From positions 1-35,879 of the forward strand of contig NZ_FUXU01000018.1 in assembly GCF_900167155.1 (NCBI RefSeq): 35,879 bases of DNA, given 5' to 3'. Source of the DNA: Enterovibrio nigricans DSM 22720 (GTDB taxonomy: Bacteria > Pseudomonadota > Gammaproteobacteria > Enterobacterales > Vibrionaceae). The notes below the pieces were generated by a model. The model saw only the letters and a list, made by a program, of their open reading frames with translations, did not search any database and was not told the origin of the DNA. This document shows positions 34,291-35,879 of this stretch, piece by piece (the first letter of the stretch is position 1; every line of letters begins with the position of its first letter). Both the position numbers and the translations under genes were made by a program.

Positions 34291-35406
34291 ATGAAGAATA
34301 AAGAGAACAATAATTATACGGGTGCCACGGTCATATCTTTTGTGCTTCATGGTGCACTTATAGGTGGTTTGCTCTGGGGCGCAGATTTCAGCAAAGTCGT
34401 TCACCAGCCTTCAGGGCAAAGCATCGAAGCGGTTGTGATTGACCCAAGTGTCGTGAGTGCGCAGGCAAAGAAAATTCGTGAACAACGTGACGAGGCGAAA
34501 CGACAAGAGAGTGACCGCTTAAAGCGCTTGGAGCAGCAGGCTGAACAACTCGAAAAGCAGCGTGAGCATGAAGAAAAACGCTTGCGCGAATTGAGAACTG
34601 AAAAGTTGGCCGCTGAAAAAGCAGCGCGTGAAGCGGAAACTGAGCGTAAGCGCATTGCAGAAGCGAAAGAAAAAGCTGCCGACGAACAGCGCAAGGCAGA
34701 AGCCGCCGCACGCGTAGCGAAAGAGAAAGCTGCAGCCGCGGAAGCGGAGCGAGTGCGTCGTGTTGAGCAACAACAAAAAGCCGAAGCTGCTGCGAAGAAA
34801 GCGGAAGCCGACCGTCAGCGAGCTGAACAAGAGCGTTTGAAAGCAGAAGAAGAACGCAAACGTCAGGTTGCTGAGAAGAAAAAGGCGGAAGAAGAAGCTC
34901 GCAAAGCGGATGAAGAACGCAAGCGTAAGCTAGCGGAGAAGAAAAAAGCGGAAGAAGCTGCGCGTAAAGCGGAAGAAGCTGCGCGTAAAGCAGAAGAAGC
35001 ACGTAAGGAAGCCGAGCGTAAGGCTGCTGAAGCCAAACGTAAGCAGGCAGAGCAGGAGGCTGCCCTTAACGAGCTTTTTAGCGGTCTCGAGTCGGAGTCC
35101 GCTACGCGGGATACGGCTCGAGGGCGACAAATGGCAAGTGAAGTGGATCGCTTTGGCAGCATTTATAGACAAATGATTACACAAAACTTGCTGGTCGATG
35201 ACAATCTTCGAGGTCAGGAGTGTATTGTTAAAATGCGTCTATCCGGCACAGGTTTGTTGTTGGACGTGTCTGAAGTGGGCGGAAACGCTGCTTTATGTCG
35301 CGCAACGAAAACAGCAGTATTAAAAGTGTCTTCCTTTCCCATGCCGGAAGACCAAGATGTCGCAGCACAGCTCAAAGATATTGAGTTGACTGTGAAACCA
35401 GAGTAA
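34291..35406 (+). CDS. tolA: Tol-Pal periplasmic-spanning protein TolA
   Basis: The 371-residue protein has the three TolA domains. Domain I is the N-terminal membrane helix (about 12-33) with Ser16 and His20 at the spacing of the SHLS motif that contacts TolQR. Domain II is a long Lys/Glu/Ala-rich helix (about 50-260) with near-repeats of the type KKAEEAARKAEE. Domain III (about 265-371) is globular, with the Cys pair in GQECIVKMRLSG and NAALCRATK, and binds TolB and Pal. The repetitive DNA of domain II also produces long open frames on the other strand, which are not genes. Confidence 0.95.
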   Translation: MKNKENNNYTGATVISFVLHGALIGGLLWGADFSKVVHQPSGQSIEAVVIDPSVVSAQAKKIREQRDEAKRQESDRLKRLEQQAEQLEKQREHEEKRLRELRTEKLAAEKAAREAETERKRIAEAKEKAADEQRKAEAAARVAKEKAAAAEAERVRRVEQQQKAEAAAKKAEADRQRAEQERLKAEEERKRQVAEKKKAEEEARKADEERKRKLAEKKKAEEAARKAEEAARKAEEARKEAERKAAEAKRKQAEQEAALNELFSGLESESATRDTARGRQMASEVDRFGSIYRQMITQNLLVDDNLRGQECIVKMRLSGTGLLLDVSEVGGNAALCRATKTAVLKVSSFPMPEDQDVAAQLKDIELTVKPE

Positions 35407-35418
35407 GAGGGATACTTC

Positions 35419-35879
35419 ATGCTGAAACGCGCATTCTTTGGCGTCATTACACTGATGTTGGTGATCATTCAGCCAGCTTATGCAGAGCTTAAACTCGTTA
35501 TCACTGAAGGGGTAAACTCAGCTCGCCCTATCGCTATCGTTCCTTTTAAATGGGACGGCCCAGGGAAGTTGCCGACGGATGTGTCCTCCGTTATTGCGTC
35601 TGATTTGCAGCGTAGTGGAAAGTTCAGCCCAATCCCCACGGATAAAATGCCTCAAACGCCTTATAGCGATGAGAGTGTTGATTACAATGATTGGACCGCA
35701 TTAGGGGTTGATGCCTTAGTGACGGGTGAAATCAGTCAAACACCAGATGGTAAGTATTTGATTGAATATCAACTTATTGACGTGGTTCGTGGACAGCTGA
35801 CAGGCGGGAAGAGCAAAGGCTTGTCTGCAAGTGGCGAACTGGTGCTGACTAAAGACCACTTGCTCTTGAACAACCGCAA
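35419..35879 (+). CDS. tolB: Tol-Pal periplasmic beta-propeller protein TolB (5' part)
   Basis: The ATG at 35419, with GAGGG upstream and 12 bases after tolA, opens a frame that continues past the end of the window (153 codons seen). It begins with a signal peptide (MLKRAFFGVITLMLVIIQPAYA) followed by ELKLVITEGVNSARPIAIVPFKWDGPGKLPTDVSSVIASDLQRSGKFSPI, the typical N-terminal domain of TolB. Mature TolB starts with a short segment that binds TolA domain III. The C-terminal propeller that binds Pal is off the window; pal would be expected next. Confidence 0.96.
   Translation, partial: MLKRAFFGVITLMLVIIQPAYAELKLVITEGVNSARPIAIVPFKWDGPGKLPTDVSSVIASDLQRSGKFSPIPTDKMPQTPYSDESVDYNDWTALGVDALVTGEISQTPDGKYLIEYQLIDVVRGQLTGGKSKGLSASGELVLTKDHLLLNNR

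Noticed and set aside
34388..35002. Long leucine/serine-rich frame antisense to tolA
   Set aside because: A shadow of the repetitive Lys/Glu/Ala coding region of TolA domain II.
34600..35060. Tandem-looking repeats considered as a DNA repeat array or CRISPR
   Set aside because: They are irregular codon-level repeats encoding the TolA helix, without uniform spacers.

Overview
The window reads as chromosome of a marine gammaproteobacterium of the Vibrionaceae, probably the Enterovibrio/Grimontia side. The evidence is the conserved blocks yecE/aspS/yebC/ruvC, ruvAB, cydABX-ybgE and ybgC-tolQRAB, the cmoAB pair, a DUF3012 lipoprotein and a Vibrio-type CNT nucleoside carrier. The genus is inferred from gene order and protein similarity recalled from memory, not from a search.

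Layout. 1-705: right end of an IS5-family element that has cut off the start of a ycdZ-like (DUF1097) membrane gene. 1006-3102: an AraC/GyrI-type regulator facing a MalY/PatB C-S lyase across a shared terminator. 3205-6538 (minus): an envelope operon of a lipoprotein with a retropepsin-like DTG motif, an inactive-transglutaminase 7TM protein and an ATP-grasp ligase-like protein. 6596-8390 (minus): cmoA-cmoB for the wobble-uridine cmo5U modification, with its own terminator. 8391-10931: an AT-rich accessory stretch with two small orphan exported proteins, long non-coding segments and several inverted repeats. 10932-16276: a TetR regulator, an MMPL/RND permease, a LolA-like periplasmic protein and an outer-membrane barrel. 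The tetR-permease gap holds five copies of a 13-bp palindrome, TGACG-N3-CGTCA, interleaved with two terminator-like hairpins. 16311-20759: yecE (minus), then aspS, yebC and ruvC. 20760-27230: a block between ruvC and ruvA, which are close neighbours in many gammaproteobacteria. It holds a DoxX-like protein, a small basic exported protein, an MsbA-type ABC exporter, a DUF3012 lipoprotein, and a nucleoside locus of deoD, a YeiL/Crp-type regulator and a CNT transporter. 27236-28951: SOS-controlled ruvAB. 29151-32626: cytochrome bd operon. 32738-end: ybgC-tolQRA and the start of tolB.

How parts work together. In the nucleoside locus the transporter imports nucleosides and DeoD phosphorolyses them. 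The regulator lies between them and the same palindrome (GGACA-N2-TGTCC) occurs on each side of it. The regulator carries an apparent one-base deletion that removes its normal C-terminus. The permease, LolA-like protein and barrel plausibly form an inner-to-outer-membrane route for a hydrophobic cargo under TetR control. RuvABC process Holliday junctions, CydABX is the bd oxidase, and Tol-Pal maintains the outer membrane at division.

Most interesting leads: the five-operator/two-terminator control region of the TetR-MMPL-LolA-barrel module; the nucleoside locus with paired operators, a frameshifted regulator and a transporter with an altered base-binding motif (GPIEAP instead of GQTEAP); and the protease/7TM/ATP-grasp envelope operon. 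I saw no tRNA, rRNA or CRISPR array.
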